The notes under the pieces: generated by a model | The model's database searches: none | The model's input: the letters and a program-made list of their open reading frames with translations, nothing else | Told to the model about the DNA's origin: nothing | Assembly (NCBI GenBank): GCA_938045585.1 | Contig: CALIAU010000001.1 | Coordinates: 339,011 to 403,010, forward strand | Direction: 5' to 3' | Source of the DNA: an uncultured Saprospiraceae bacterium | Lineage (GTDB): Bacteria > Bacteroidota > Bacteroidia > Chitinophagales > Saprospiraceae | Length of the DNA: 64,000 nucleotides | Translations under genes and position numbers: made by a program | In this document: positions 1 through 9,102 of the stretch, in pieces | Layout of the letters: each line of letters opens with the position of its first letter | How positions within the stretch are numbered: the first letter of the stretch is position 1

Positions 1-442
1 CTATGTAATGCTCAGAAAATTGCGCTCTTGATGGGTCCAGAAAAAGTCCATTGGCACTGGTAAATTCTACTCCTCCTTCTTTAGGAGAAATAGCATCCAT
101 GAAATTTCTATACGCAATGCTACTAGACACATGCTGGTTACCCTCGCCTATTTTCAAGGTTCTCATTATCTGTTTTTTTGTCTCACATGCACTTCCTTCA
201 TACGCCATTAGTAAGGCAGAGTAGACACTGATGGGAGAAAGAACAGTATTGTTTTCAAAATCTGATCTTACTATTTCCTGAAACAGATCCATACCAAATT
301 CCGTAACAGCTTGAGCTTGCTTATCTTTCTCAACAATTTCAATGGCATCTGATTCGCAAGGGAATACTTCTATTTCTACGGCAGTCTCTTTTGAACAAGA
401 TATAAAGATGATAATAGTGATAAGAACGAATACGTTTTTCAT
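1..442 (-). CDS. Serpin family lipoprotein, N-terminal part (cut by the window edge)
   Basis: The first 147 codons, read from an ATG at 442 down to the window edge, are open with no stop. The product starts with a short hydrophobic leader ending in FISCS, a lipobox, so it is probably an outer-membrane or periplasmic lipoprotein. After a short linker the segments NTVLSPISVYSALLMAYEGS and ANGLFLDPSRAQF match the N-terminal helices and s6B region of serpins, the suicide-type serine/cysteine protease inhibitors. The reactive-centre loop lies outside the window, so inhibitor activity and target cannot be judged. Bacterial serpins of this kind are known to block host or environmental proteases; this role here is inferred. 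Confidence 0.82.
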   Translation of the reverse strand, partial: MKNVFVLITIIIFISCSKETAVEIEVFPCESDAIEIVEKDKQAQAVTEFGMDLFQEIVRSDFENNTVLSPISVYSALLMAYEGSACETKKQIMRTLKIGEGNQHVSSSIAYRNFMDAISPKEGGVEFTSANGLFLDPSRAQFSEHYI

Positions 443-993
443 ATGTGCATATTTTTATAGAGACTGTCTAAACTAATTATATTCAGTTTTGAACGAAAAT
501 GTTGCCTAGCAAGGAGTTTAAAATTCTATCCTTTTAAAGTTAGTGAATTACAGTGTGTTTGATTCTAATTTTATAGCCATAGTAAGTGTTTAAGACAAGT
601 TCTATTTTCTTGATTACATATTACTGTTAGTGTAATTATTGCTTTGGATATTAACTTGGGAGTAATTGTCACTGGACAAGAGGCTATATTGTTCCAATAT
701 TTAAACTCTACTTTAAATATTAGTAACTCGGTAGGTATCACTCGGTAAATACTTAAACCTAGCTTACCAGGAGCTAAAGTTTCTCCGCATAAGCAACATG
801 GAGAGGAGGGCCGGAGAGATATATCTCGAAGTCACTCGTCCGTAGGACCAAGCGAATAGCGCGCTCGTAATACTGCGACCCAGAAGCGCCAAGGGCGATG
901 AAGGGATATGCCCAGCTTTAAGGAAAACATAAAACTCACATCCTTAAACTTGATTTTAGTACTTTTGGCATCTTTTTAGCGTCATAGATAGAT
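443..993. other. Long intergenic region with a GC-rich, hairpin-rich segment (about 780-925)
   Basis: No gene is seen here. 443-779 is AT-rich. From about 780 to 925 the base composition becomes much richer in GC and contains a palindrome GAGATATATCTC at 816-827 and a hairpin GTCC-GTA-GGAC at 838-848. A promoter-like box TACTTTTG lies at 960-967, 27 bases before metF. The segment may be a structured leader or a dispersed intergenic element; it does not look like a tRNA or like a SAM or cobalamin riboswitch that I can recognise. Confidence 0.4.
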
Positions 994-1947
994 ATGAAAA
1001 TTACAGAGGTAATAGAAAGTAGTAAGGAGACACTTGTGTCATTTGAAATTCTGCCACCCTTGAAGGGAGGGAGTATGGAGACGATTTTTAAGTCTATGGA
1101 TCCTCTGATGGAATTTAAGCCGCCTTTTATTGATGTGACTTATCATAGAGAAGAGTTCATTTATAATATGCGTCCGAGTGGGTATTATGAGAAAATAGCG
1201 ATTCGTAAGCGGCCGGGGACTGTAGGTATATGTGCTTCTATTATGCATAGGTATGGAGTAGAGGCGGTGCCGCATCTTATTTGTGGTGGGTTTAGCAAGA
1301 CGGAGACGGAAAATGCACTGATAGATCTGAATTTTCTAGGGATAAAGAATGTGCTTGCCTTACGTGGGGATGCGCGCAAATTTGAGGGGAAGTTTATTCC
1401 AGAGCCAGGAGGGCATAATTATGCGGTAGACCTGGTGAATCAGGTGCAGGATATGAATAATGGGAAATATCTAGATCCTAATATAGATAATGGCTTTAAG
1501 ACTGATTTTTGTATAGGTGTTGCAGGTTATCCGGAAAAGCACTTTGAGGCGCCTAATCTGGAGCTGGATATGAAGTACACAAAGATGAAGGTAGATGCTG
1601 GTGCTTCCTATATAGTTACGCAGATGTTTTTTGATAATGACTACTACTTCAAGTATGTGGATCTATGTCGTAAGAATGGGATTACGGTGCCTATTATACC
1701 GGGAATAAAGCCACTTACGCGTAAAAGTCAGATAACGACCATTCCGAGACACTTTTTCATCAATATGCCTGGGGACTTGATAAATGCTGTAGATGCCACG
1801 GATGATAAGCAAAAAGTCAAGGAAATAGGGATAGAATGGTGTATTGCGCAGTCCAAAGAACTGAAGGCAGCTGGCGTTCCTGTGCTGCATTATTATACGA
1901 TGAGTGATTCTCGTACTATCAAAAAGATTCTGAAGGAGGTCATTTAG
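994..1947 (+). CDS. metF: Methylenetetrahydrofolate reductase
   Basis: The 317-residue protein is a full-length flavin-dependent 5,10-methylenetetrahydrofolate reductase, which makes 5-methyl-THF for methionine synthesis in the cytoplasm. Seen motifs are VSFEILPPLKGG near residue 15 with the catalytic Glu, the LALRGDA motif near 120 that lines the flavin/folate site, and DAGASYIVTQMFFDN near 210. Length and order match the bacterial family. It stands alone between a GC-rich leader and the nqr operon, with the ATG at 994 following a possible TACTTTTG promoter box at 960-967. Assignment is firm. Confidence 0.95.
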   Translation: MKITEVIESSKETLVSFEILPPLKGGSMETIFKSMDPLMEFKPPFIDVTYHREEFIYNMRPSGYYEKIAIRKRPGTVGICASIMHRYGVEAVPHLICGGFSKTETENALIDLNFLGIKNVLALRGDARKFEGKFIPEPGGHNYAVDLVNQVQDMNNGKYLDPNIDNGFKTDFCIGVAGYPEKHFEAPNLELDMKYTKMKVDAGASYIVTQMFFDNDYYFKYVDLCRKNGITVPIIPGIKPLTRKSQITTIPRHFFINMPGDLINAVDATDDKQKVKEIGIEWCIAQSKELKAAGVPVLHYYTMSDSRTIKKILKEVI

Positions 1948-2024
1948 CCTATTTAGACAAAATCTAAACAATTTATTCAAGTATATTGTTATTTATGGGA
2001 TACTCGCTAATGTTTAAAGCTTGT

Positions 2025-2033
2025 TATCTTTGC
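2025..2033 (+). promoter_or_regulatory. Bacteroidota -7 promoter box upstream of nqrA
   Basis: TATCTTTGC matches the TAnnTTTGC box used by the primary sigma factor of Bacteroidota. It lies 56 bases before the nqrA ATG. I see no convincing TTTG at the expected upstream spacing, so the call rests on the -7 box and its position. Confidence 0.45.
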
Positions 2034-2088
2034 GGTGAATTTTGGGATTTTTTCCCCCTTGTGATCACAATTTTACAATACTACGCGA

Positions 2089-3624
2089 ATGTTGGTAACA
2101 ACCTTGTTCGTAATTGCTGGCCTTCTCTTGATTGCGGCAATTATATCAATAACGGATAGCTTCTTACAAATAGAGGCTAAGAAAACAGGTATAGACACGG
2201 CTAAAGAAAACTTTAGTCTGTTTCCCAAACTAGGAGAGGTTTTTGGCCCTTCTGTTCCAGAATCTATAGACAAGTCTAAATTTCATGTGCTTAAGAAGGG
2301 ACATGACATCAAGTTGACTGGTGGAGCTACGGGAGATATCCAAGCTGTACAAGCAAGCAGATATTCTGTAAAGCCTACAAATTATAGAGGAATAGCTCCT
2401 ATTCCAAAGATGCTTGTTGCTGTTGGCGATGAGGTTTTGGCTGGTGAGCCTTTATTTTTTGATAAGCAAAACCCCGATATCAAGTTTGTATCTCCTGTAA
2501 GTGGAGAACTTGTAGAGATAGGCAGAGGTGCTAAAAGGGCGATTGAGAACATCGTCATCCTTGCAGACAAAGAAGTAAATTACAAAAAGCATGAGACGCC
2601 TAGTCTAGCAGATGCTAGTAGAGAAGAGATTCAGGCCTTCATGATGGAATCAGGAGCATGGACATCTATTGTGCGAAGACCCTTCGATTGTCTTGCGATT
2701 CCTGAAGAAACTCCTAGAGACATATTTATTTCCACTTTTAATAGTGCACCCCTAGCACTAGATCAAAATCTAGTTGTAGCAGGGAAGGAAGCTCACTTTC
2801 AAAAAGGAATAGATGTCTTAGCAAAATTGACGGACGGAAAGGTATTTCTAGGGGTAGATAGCAGAGCTGATAATAGTGGGGCTTTTACGGCTGCACAGAA
2901 TGCAGAGGTGCATTATTTCAAAGGAAAGCATCCTGCAGGAAATGTAGGTGTGCAGATACATCATATCAAACCTATTAAGAGCGGTGACATTGTATGGACA
3001 CTTAATGTACAGGATGTTATTACAATAGGAAAATTATTTACGGAAGGTGTATACGATGCATCTCGAGTTGTAGCCCTGACGGGGTCAGAATTAAATGAGC
3101 CAAAGATTGTGCGTGTGCGTAGTGGGGCAAGTGTGGCGGATGTATTAAAAGATGAAAACATTACAAAAGATCAGCGTATCATAAGTGGAAATATACTGGG
3201 TGGGAATGTACTCACAACAGAGAGTTTCTTGGATGCAAGAGCAGATCAGATTACAGTAATAAAGGAAGGGAATTATAATGAGATGTTTGGATGGTTACTA
3301 CCATTGAAGCCTAGACCAAGTGTTTCTAAAACATTTCCAAACTTTTTGTTCCCTGAGCATAAGTTTGAAGTAGACACGAATACACATGGTGAGAAAAGAG
3401 CCTTTGTGATGACGGGTCAGTATGAGTCTATGTTGCCAATGGATATCTATCCGCAGCATTTGATGAAGGCGATTATGGCTGGAGACTTTGAGCGTATGGA
3501 GGGATTAGGAATAAATGAATTATCAGAAGAGGATCTAGCCTTGTGCGAGTTTGCTTGTACTTCCAAGATGCCTTTACAAAAAATATTAAGGGACGGCTTA
3601 GATATGATGCAGGAGCAATCCTAG
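2089..3624 (+). CDS. nqrA: Na+-translocating NADH:quinone reductase subunit A with an N-terminal membrane anchor
   Basis: NqrA is the large cytoplasmic subunit of the Na+-pumping NADH:ubiquinone oxidoreductase. The core starts near residue 65 (FHVLKKGHDIKLTGGATG) and runs to the C-terminus, with the typical Rnf/Nqr barrel-sandwich region (FVSPVSGELVEIGRGAKRAI). At 511 residues it is about 60 longer than usual NqrA: the extra N-terminus starts with a strongly hydrophobic stretch (LVTTLFVIAGLLLIAAIISI) followed by a charged linker, which predicts a membrane helix. The ATG at 2089 is the first good start after the promoter box and the ORF has no internal stop, so the extension appears genuine. 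First gene of nqrABCDEF. Confidence 0.94.
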   Translation: MLVTTLFVIAGLLLIAAIISITDSFLQIEAKKTGIDTAKENFSLFPKLGEVFGPSVPESIDKSKFHVLKKGHDIKLTGGATGDIQAVQASRYSVKPTNYRGIAPIPKMLVAVGDEVLAGEPLFFDKQNPDIKFVSPVSGELVEIGRGAKRAIENIVILADKEVNYKKHETPSLADASREEIQAFMMESGAWTSIVRRPFDCLAIPEETPRDIFISTFNSAPLALDQNLVVAGKEAHFQKGIDVLAKLTDGKVFLGVDSRADNSGAFTAAQNAEVHYFKGKHPAGNVGVQIHHIKPIKSGDIVWTLNVQDVITIGKLFTEGVYDASRVVALTGSELNEPKIVRVRSGASVADVLKDENITKDQRIISGNILGGNVLTTESFLDARADQITVIKEGNYNEMFGWLLPLKPRPSVSKTFPNFLFPEHKFEVDTNTHGEKRAFVMTGQYESMLPMDIYPQHLMKAIMAGDFERMEGLGINELSEEDLALCEFACTSKMPLQKILRDGLDMMQEQS

Positions 3625-3664
3625 CAAAACAATTTCCTTGTTTGACTTTTGAATAACAGAATAA

Positions 3665-4930
3665 ATGGGATTATTAGATTTTTTTAAACGAATTGAACCA
3701 GATAAGAAGAAGAGTCCATTATTGCACACAGCATATGATGCCTTTTTTACTTTCGCTTATTCTCCTGATAGTACTACACAGGGCGGTGTGCATGTCAGAG
3801 ATGGTATGGACCTGAAGCGTACGATGATACATGTTGTATTAGCGATGCAGTTGTGTTATATTTTTGGGACCTACAATATAGGGCATCAGCATTTTGATGC
3901 TATGGGTATGTATCCTGGTTTTCTAGAAGGCTTTCATCTCAAGTTAAGCCATGGTCTTATTAAATTATTACCAATTTTCATCTGGACGCACGTGGTGGGT
4001 CTAGGAATTGAATTTTGGTTTGCATATAAAAAAGGACACGCAGTAGAAGAAGGTTTCTTAGTGTCCGGTGCTCTTATTCCTCTTATTATGCCACCAGATA
4101 TTCCTATCTGGATACTTTGTGTATCTGTTGCGTTTGCAGTAGTTATTGGTAAAGAAGCATTTGGCGGAACGGGGATGAACATTTGGAATGTTGCCTTACT
4201 CTGTAGAGTCTTTGTGTTCTTCGCATATCCTACTACGATCAGTGGTGATAATGTATGGGTATCTGGATTTGCAGATGCAGCAGGAACGATGTCTCTTAAT
4301 CCAGGCAGTGTTACGGATTACAGTTGGTGGCACACAGGCTTGTTTAATGGACTCTTTGAATGGATGGGCTTAGATACGTTTAAACCCGGAGCAGTTATGG
4401 ATGGCTATAGTGGTGCTACACCGTTAGCACTTGCCTACCAGGGTGGCTGGGAGAATGTAACAAATACCTTTTCTCAAAACCAACTATGGTGGGGAACGAT
4501 TCCTGGTTCTATAGGTGAAACCAGTAAGCCGCTTATTCTATTAGGTGCTGCATTTTTATTGCTTACTAGAATAGCGAGTTGGAGAATTATGTTTAGCATG
4601 TTACTAGGCGCAATTTGTATGTCTATGTTGTTAAACTTATGGGGAGCAACACCATTTATGGAGGTGCCATGGTATTTCCAATTTTACCTAGGTAGTTTCT
4701 TCTTTGCAATGGCCTTTATGGCAACGGACCCTGTGACAGCAGCGTCTACGAATACAGGAAAATGGGTCTACGGATTCCTGATTGGATTTATAGGTATGAT
4801 AGTAAGAGTATTAAACCCTGCCTATCCTGAGGGATGGATGTTGGCAATACTTTTCTTAAATACATTTGCGGCTCTTATAGATCATTATGTTCTAGAGTCT
4901 AACATGAAAAAACGTTTAGCAAGTGCATAG
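3665..4930 (+). CDS. nqrB: Na+-translocating NADH:quinone reductase subunit B
   Basis: NqrB is an integral membrane subunit that carries covalent FMN and riboflavin and forms part of the Na+ channel. The protein has 421 residues and many hydrophobic helices. The FMN attachment motif SGAT is present at residues 249-252, so Thr252 is the predicted phosphoester-linked residue. The C-terminal part (FMATDPVTAASTNTGKWVYG) is typical of the NqrB/RnfD family. It follows nqrA by 40 bases and overlaps nqrC by 8 bases, consistent with one operon. Confidence 0.96.
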   Translation: MGLLDFFKRIEPDKKKSPLLHTAYDAFFTFAYSPDSTTQGGVHVRDGMDLKRTMIHVVLAMQLCYIFGTYNIGHQHFDAMGMYPGFLEGFHLKLSHGLIKLLPIFIWTHVVGLGIEFWFAYKKGHAVEEGFLVSGALIPLIMPPDIPIWILCVSVAFAVVIGKEAFGGTGMNIWNVALLCRVFVFFAYPTTISGDNVWVSGFADAAGTMSLNPGSVTDYSWWHTGLFNGLFEWMGLDTFKPGAVMDGYSGATPLALAYQGGWENVTNTFSQNQLWWGTIPGSIGETSKPLILLGAAFLLLTRIASWRIMFSMLLGAICMSMLLNLWGATPFMEVPWYFQFYLGSFFFAMAFMATDPVTAASTNTGKWVYGFLIGFIGMIVRVLNPAYPEGWMLAILFLNTFAALIDHYVLESNMKKRLASA

Positions 4931-5663
4931 TACAAATCAAATAATAAAGTTTGTTCTTATTATGACGGCCTTGGTTGCGGTTGTATTAGCAGGTATGAAT
5001 ACGGTATTAAAACCGATTCATCAAAAGAACGAAGCCGTTTATAACAAACGTGCAATTTTGACAGCGGTCAATGACTACCTACCTAGCCCGGTAACGGAGT
5101 TGTCTGATGAGCAGGTCGATGAAATCTTTTCTAAGATCTCTCAAACTGTTATCAAGTCAGACGGAACACTGGTAGATGAGGCAGGCGTAATGGCAGCTGG
5201 ATATAAAGAAGGAACAGCTTCTAGCATTGATATGGGGAAGGAACGAAAGAAAGCGGAGTCCGAACAAATTTTTCCGGCTTACCAGTTTACTGGAGAGAAT
5301 GGAAAGAAGTTTTATATCGTAACGGTAAGAGGAAAAGGACTTTGGGATGAGATCTGGGGCAATATTGCCTTTGAGGAAGACATCAATACGATTGCAGGGG
5401 TAGCCTTTGACCATAAGGGGGAAACTCCAGGTCTAGGTGCAGAAATAAAAGACAATAAGGATTTCTATACGCAATTTAAGGGGAAGAAGATTTACGAAGA
5501 TGGAAAGCTACGATCTGTATTTGTGCGTAAAGGGGGAGCGAAGGATCCTGTCTATGAGGTAGATGGTATCTCAGGTGCTACGATTACAGCAGATGGCGTT
5601 ACTGAAATGTTAGGAAGAGGCTTACAGTATTACGAGCCATATTTTAAAACTTTGAAAGGTTAA
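4923..5663 (+). CDS. nqrC: Na+-translocating NADH:quinone reductase subunit C
   Basis: NqrC is the second flavinylated subunit. The protein begins with one membrane helix (FVLIMTALVAVVLAGM), followed by a periplasmic FMN-binding domain. The covalent FMN site SGAT is at residues 217-220 (Thr220). The start is a GTG at 4923 inside the end of nqrB; the next ATG would cut into the membrane helix, so GTG is preferred. Covalent flavin transfer needs ApbE, which is not in this window. Length, 246 residues, fits the family. Confidence 0.95.
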   Translation: MHSTNQIIKFVLIMTALVAVVLAGMNTVLKPIHQKNEAVYNKRAILTAVNDYLPSPVTELSDEQVDEIFSKISQTVIKSDGTLVDEAGVMAAGYKEGTASSIDMGKERKKAESEQIFPAYQFTGENGKKFYIVTVRGKGLWDEIWGNIAFEEDINTIAGVAFDHKGETPGLGAEIKDNKDFYTQFKGKKIYEDGKLRSVFVRKGGAKDPVYEVDGISGATITADGVTEMLGRGLQYYEPYFKTLKG

Positions 5664-5689
5664 TCACTCACAAAATAAATTTGTCTCTA

Positions 5690-6388
5690 ATGGCAGAAAC
5701 TAAAGTATTAGAAAAGAAAGAGTCGGGTCTCAGTTTTGGAAAAGCAGAGAGAAAGTTGTTAACGGATCCATTGGATTCTAATAACCCGATTACCGTACAG
5801 GTATTAGGAATCTGTTCGGCCTTAGCCGTTACCACCTTGGTAAGTAAGGCATTCGTTATGGCTATTGCCGTGATGTTTGTTTTGGCATTTTCAAATTTAA
5901 TTACTTCCTTCTTGAGGAACAGTATACCCAAGCAGGTACGTATGATCGTTCAGTTAGTCATCATTGCAGCCTTGGTTACAGTGGTAGAGTTGACATTGAA
6001 GGCAGCGAGTTATCCTATTTTTAAGGAGCTATCTGTATTTATTGGTTTGATTATCACCAACTGTATTATCATGGGACGTCTAGAAGCGTATGCGATGAGT
6101 AATAGACCATGGAGAGCCTTTCTTGATGGGATAGGAAATGGTCTTGGTTATGGTATCATACTTATTATTGTAGCGGTTGTCAGAGAATTCTTTGGTAAGG
6201 GTGCTTTGGGTGGATACAAATTATTTGGTCCTGGGGTAGATTTCTTAATCGATACCTCATCGATTAGTTGGTTGAGTTGGTATGCACCGAACAACCTTTT
6301 TGTATTATTCCCGTCTGCCATGTTCGTGATAGGTATCCTCATATGGATTCACCGTGCATGGAGACCAAATCTTGTGGATATTTCTTAA
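5690..6388 (+). CDS. nqrD: Na+-translocating NADH:quinone reductase subunit D
   Basis: NqrD is a six-helix membrane subunit that pairs with NqrE and binds the intramembrane iron centre. The segment TNCIIMGRLEAYAMSNRP and the later VREFFGKG are family hallmarks; the Cys in TNCI is the expected iron ligand. An in-frame TTG exists at 5681, but the ATG at 5690 gives MAETKVLEKK and a normal hydrophilic N-terminus, so I chose it (232 residues). It lies 26 bases after nqrC and 21 before nqrE. Confidence 0.95.
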   Translation: MAETKVLEKKESGLSFGKAERKLLTDPLDSNNPITVQVLGICSALAVTTLVSKAFVMAIAVMFVLAFSNLITSFLRNSIPKQVRMIVQLVIIAALVTVVELTLKAASYPIFKELSVFIGLIITNCIIMGRLEAYAMSNRPWRAFLDGIGNGLGYGIILIIVAVVREFFGKGALGGYKLFGPGVDFLIDTSSISWLSWYAPNNLFVLFPSAMFVIGILIWIHRAWRPNLVDIS

Positions 6389-6409
6389 GACCTAGTAAAG
6401 TAGATAACA

Positions 6410-7012
6410 ATGGAATTAGTAAATATATTTATAAAGTCAGCATTCATAGAAAACCTAGCGCTTGCATATTTCTTAGGAATGTGTTCGTATCTAGCGGTAT
6501 CCAAGACAGTAAAAACGGCCTTTGGTCTAGGACTAGCGGTAATTTTTGTTTTGGGAATTACGATGCCTATTAACTGGATGATAGAAAACTACCTACTTGC
6601 CGATACAGGACCCTTTGGAACAGATCTTACCTTTTTGCGTTTGATCTTATTCATTGCTGTAATTGCGTCTATGGTACAGTTAGTGGAGATGGTTATTGAA
6701 AAAGTATCCCCTCCCTTATATAACTCACTTGGTATCTTCCTTCCCTTGATCACAGTGAACTGTGCGATCTTAGGAGGCTCCTTATTTATGGTATCCAAGG
6801 AGTATAATCTTTCAGAATCTATTGCCTTTGGATTAGGTGGTGGTTTTGGATGGTTTTTAGCGATCATAGCGATTGCTGCGATTAGAGAAAAAATAATTTA
6901 TTCCGATGTGCCTCCGGCACTAAGAGGATTGGGAATGGCATTTATCCTAACAGGTTTGATGGGAATGGCATTCATGAGTTTGATGGGTATAGATCCATCT
7001 GCAATTAAGTAA
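6410..7012 (+). CDS. nqrE: Na+-translocating NADH:quinone reductase subunit E
   Basis: NqrE is the pseudo-symmetric partner of NqrD. The 200-residue protein is made of about six hydrophobic helices. It shows the two half-site motifs [11 protein letters not shown] near residue 25 and [13 protein letters not shown] near 115, whose cysteines are the expected ligands of the membrane-embedded iron site. Its spacing to nqrD and nqrF (about 20 bases each) supports cotranscription. Assignment is secure. Confidence 0.95.
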   Translation: MELVNIFIKSAFIENLALAYFLGMCSYLAVSKTVKTAFGLGLAVIFVLGITMPINWMIENYLLADTGPFGTDLTFLRLILFIAVIASMVQLVEMVIEKVSPPLYNSLGIFLPLITVNCAILGGSLFMVSKEYNLSESIAFGLGGGFGWFLAIIAIAAIREKIIYSDVPPALRGLGMAFILTGLMGMAFMSLMGIDPSAIK

Positions 7013-7032
7013 TAAGAAATAGATAAATAAAG

Positions 7033-8358
7033 ATGATTGTACTTCTGAGTTTTGACCCGAAAGTTATTTTGTTAGCGCTACTAGTATTCTGTGGTGTTAT
7101 CCTTGCGCTCTCCATGATGTTGATTTATGCAAGAAAGCAACTCGTACCTCAAGGAGAGGTAAGTTTATTTATCAACGGAGAAAAAGATAATCCTGTAAAA
7201 GTATCTCCAGGAGTTACCTTATTGACTGCCCTAGCAGATCAGAATGTATTCCTTCCTTCCGCCTGTGGTGGAGGGGGAACCTGTGCGATGTGCGAATGTC
7301 ATATTGATGAGGGGGGAGGCGAAGTACTTCCAACGGAGATGAACCACCTTACAAGAAAAGAGGCAGCTGAGAATAAGAGATTGGCTTGTCAGGTAAAGGT
7401 GCGTAACGATATGGTTTTAAGAATTCCTGAAGAGATTTTTGGAATTAAGAAGTGGGAGTGTACGGTAAAGTCAAATTATAATGTGGCTTCCTTCATTAAG
7501 GAATTTGTTGTAGAGCTGCCAGCGGGGGAGGAGTTAGACTTTAAGCCAGGAGGTTATATACAGATTGATGTACCTGAGGTAACTGTACCGTTTAAGGATA
7601 TGGATATTACGGCGCATCCAGAGCACCATGATGATCCAGCGAAGTTCCAGTCAGAGTGGGATAAGTTTAAATTATGGGATTTGAAAATGGTAAATGACGA
7701 AACGCAGTTTCGTGCATATTCCATGGCCAACCACCCTGCGGAGGGAAATATAGTAAAGTTGAATATTAGGATTGCAACTCCGCCTTTTGACAGAGCAAAG
7801 AACGGATGGATGGATGTAAATCCAGGCGTTTGTTCAAGTTATGTGTTTGGTCTAAAGCCAGGCGATAAGTGTACAATCTCTGGACCTTATGGTGAGTTCT
7901 TTATTAAGCCAACTAAGAAAGAGATGGTTTACATAGGTGGTGGAGCAGGAATGGCACCATTACGTTCGCATTTATTCCATATGTTCCAGACAGAGAAGAT
8001 GAGAGATAGAAAGGTGTCGTTCTGGTATGGAGGTCGTACAAAGAGAGAGTTATTTTATGTAGATGAATTTAGAGAGATAGAAAAGGAGTTTCCAAACTTT
8101 AAATTTTATGTATCCCTAGATAATCCGCTTCCAGAAGATAACTGGCAGGTAAAAGAAAATATAGATGCGCCAGGCGATGGATTCCAAGGATACATTATGC
8201 CAGTTTGCGTAGAGAAATATCTTAAGGATCATCCGGAGCCAGAAGAGGTAGAATACTATTTCTGTGGACCTCCAGCGATGAATGCTTCTGTAATAAAGGC
8301 ATTAGATGATTTAGGAGTTCCAGAGGAGAATATATCCTTTGATGATTTTGGTGGATAG
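7033..8358 (+). CDS. nqrF: Na+-translocating NADH:quinone reductase subunit F (NADH dehydrogenase, 2Fe-2S/FAD)
   Basis: NqrF takes electrons from NADH and passes them into the Na+ pump. Domain order is one N-terminal membrane helix (residues 10-33), a plant-type ferredoxin domain with cluster cysteines C78, C84, C87 and C119, a FAD domain with RAYSMANHP, and an NADH domain with [12 protein letters not shown] and the C-terminal FCGPPAMN. All redox motifs are intact. It ends the operon and is followed after about 30 bases by a strong terminator hairpin. Confidence 0.96.
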   Translation: MIVLLSFDPKVILLALLVFCGVILALSMMLIYARKQLVPQGEVSLFINGEKDNPVKVSPGVTLLTALADQNVFLPSACGGGGTCAMCECHIDEGGGEVLPTEMNHLTRKEAAENKRLACQVKVRNDMVLRIPEEIFGIKKWECTVKSNYNVASFIKEFVVELPAGEELDFKPGGYIQIDVPEVTVPFKDMDITAHPEHHDDPAKFQSEWDKFKLWDLKMVNDETQFRAYSMANHPAEGNIVKLNIRIATPPFDRAKNGWMDVNPGVCSSYVFGLKPGDKCTISGPYGEFFIKPTKKEMVYIGGGAGMAPLRSHLFHMFQTEKMRDRKVSFWYGGRTKRELFYVDEFREIEKEFPNFKFYVSLDNPLPEDNWQVKENIDAPGDGFQGYIMPVCVEKYLKDHPEPEEVEYYFCGPPAMNASVIKALDDLGVPEENISFDDFGG

Positions 8359-8390
8359 TATAGATTTAGGTCTTAGATATTTGCCTTGAT

Positions 8391-8425
8391 AAAAAAAGAG
8401 GACAGAATTTCTGTCCTCTTTTTTT
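8391..8425 (+). terminator. Rho-independent terminator of the nqr operon
   Basis: A perfect stem AAGAGGACAG / CTGTCCTCTT with a short AATTT loop is followed by a run of T. It lies 33 bases after the nqrF stop. The A-run on the left means it could also work on the other strand. Confidence 0.9.
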
Positions 8426-8578
8426 ATTTGGGGCTAGTTGTTTACCCGAAAGGTATTCTATTTCATAGGGTATAGTCTAAAAGGCTAAGTTATTTGTTTT
8501 GATAGAGGGTAACCTTTTTGTTCCTTATTACATACAAGTGTAGAAATTAAATAAATTAATAACTTAAAATATTTCAAA

Positions 8579-9001
8579 ATGAGAATTTATAATTTACTAA
8601 TGGCAATATGCTTAATGGGTTTGATAGGATGTGGTGATAGCGAAATGGAAATTGACTTATCTGGAGAATGGGAGGCTATAGAATTAACGCGATCAGAATG
8701 TGAGGATGCATCTGATAATCGTGTAGTAGAATACACAGATGGCTGTGTAACCTCAGAATTTGGAAACACATTTTGTATCACAATGACTTTGGAGGATGGC
8801 AATGGGACATTTTTTAGAACAGAGAATGGAGATCCGTTTTCGGACGATTTATTTGTTGTGTATATAGTGGATCAGGAAGCAATGACTTTGGATTTGACAA
8901 TTGATGGGGTAAAGAGAACAGGAAGTTTTACTGAGAACGAAATAGTTGTAATGAATACATCTTCAGGATGTATGTTTACAGAAAGGTTCGTGCGTAGGTA
9001 G
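8579..9001 (+). CDS. Small lipoprotein, lipocalin-like fold possible
   Basis: The 140-residue product starts with a lipoprotein signal ending in GLIGCGD, so Cys18 is probably lipidated. The rest has the pattern of small Bacteroidota lipocalin-like lipoproteins: a DLSGEWEAIEL opening, alternating beta strands, an NGDPFSDDLFVVYIVDQEAMTLDLTI core cut into short strands, and a closing SGCMFTERFVRR. Three to four cysteines could form disulfides. No binding partner is evident. It stands alone between two terminators, so it is probably its own transcript. The function is unknown. Confidence 0.75.
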   Translation: MRIYNLLMAICLMGLIGCGDSEMEIDLSGEWEAIELTRSECEDASDNRVVEYTDGCVTSEFGNTFCITMTLEDGNGTFFRTENGDPFSDDLFVVYIVDQEAMTLDLTIDGVKRTGSFTENEIVVMNTSSGCMFTERFVRR

Positions 9002-9044
9002 CAGAATTAAACAACTTATCTCGACTAGATTCAGATAGAAGAAT

Positions 9045-9074
9045 AAGCCCTGCCTTATGAAAACGGCAGGGCTT
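9045..9074. terminator. Bidirectional terminator between convergent genes
   Basis: A perfect stem AAGCCCTGCC / GGCAGGGCTT encloses a ten-base loop, with T-rich sequence on both outer sides. It sits between the lipoprotein gene on the plus strand and the repeat protein on the minus strand and can serve both. Confidence 0.85.
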
Positions 9075-9102
9075 TATTTCGCTTGAGCAAAATTGTATCG
9101 CG

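Noticed and set aside
780..925. SAM or cobalamin riboswitch before metF
   Set aside because: The conserved cores of those riboswitches that I know are not found; only generic hairpins are seen.
4188..4373. Short plus-strand frame inside nqrB
   Set aside because: Overlaps a strong membrane-protein frame in another phase and shows no family pattern.
6268..6573. Frame spanning the nqrD-nqrE junction
   Set aside because: Both real genes are clear; the frame is a shadow.
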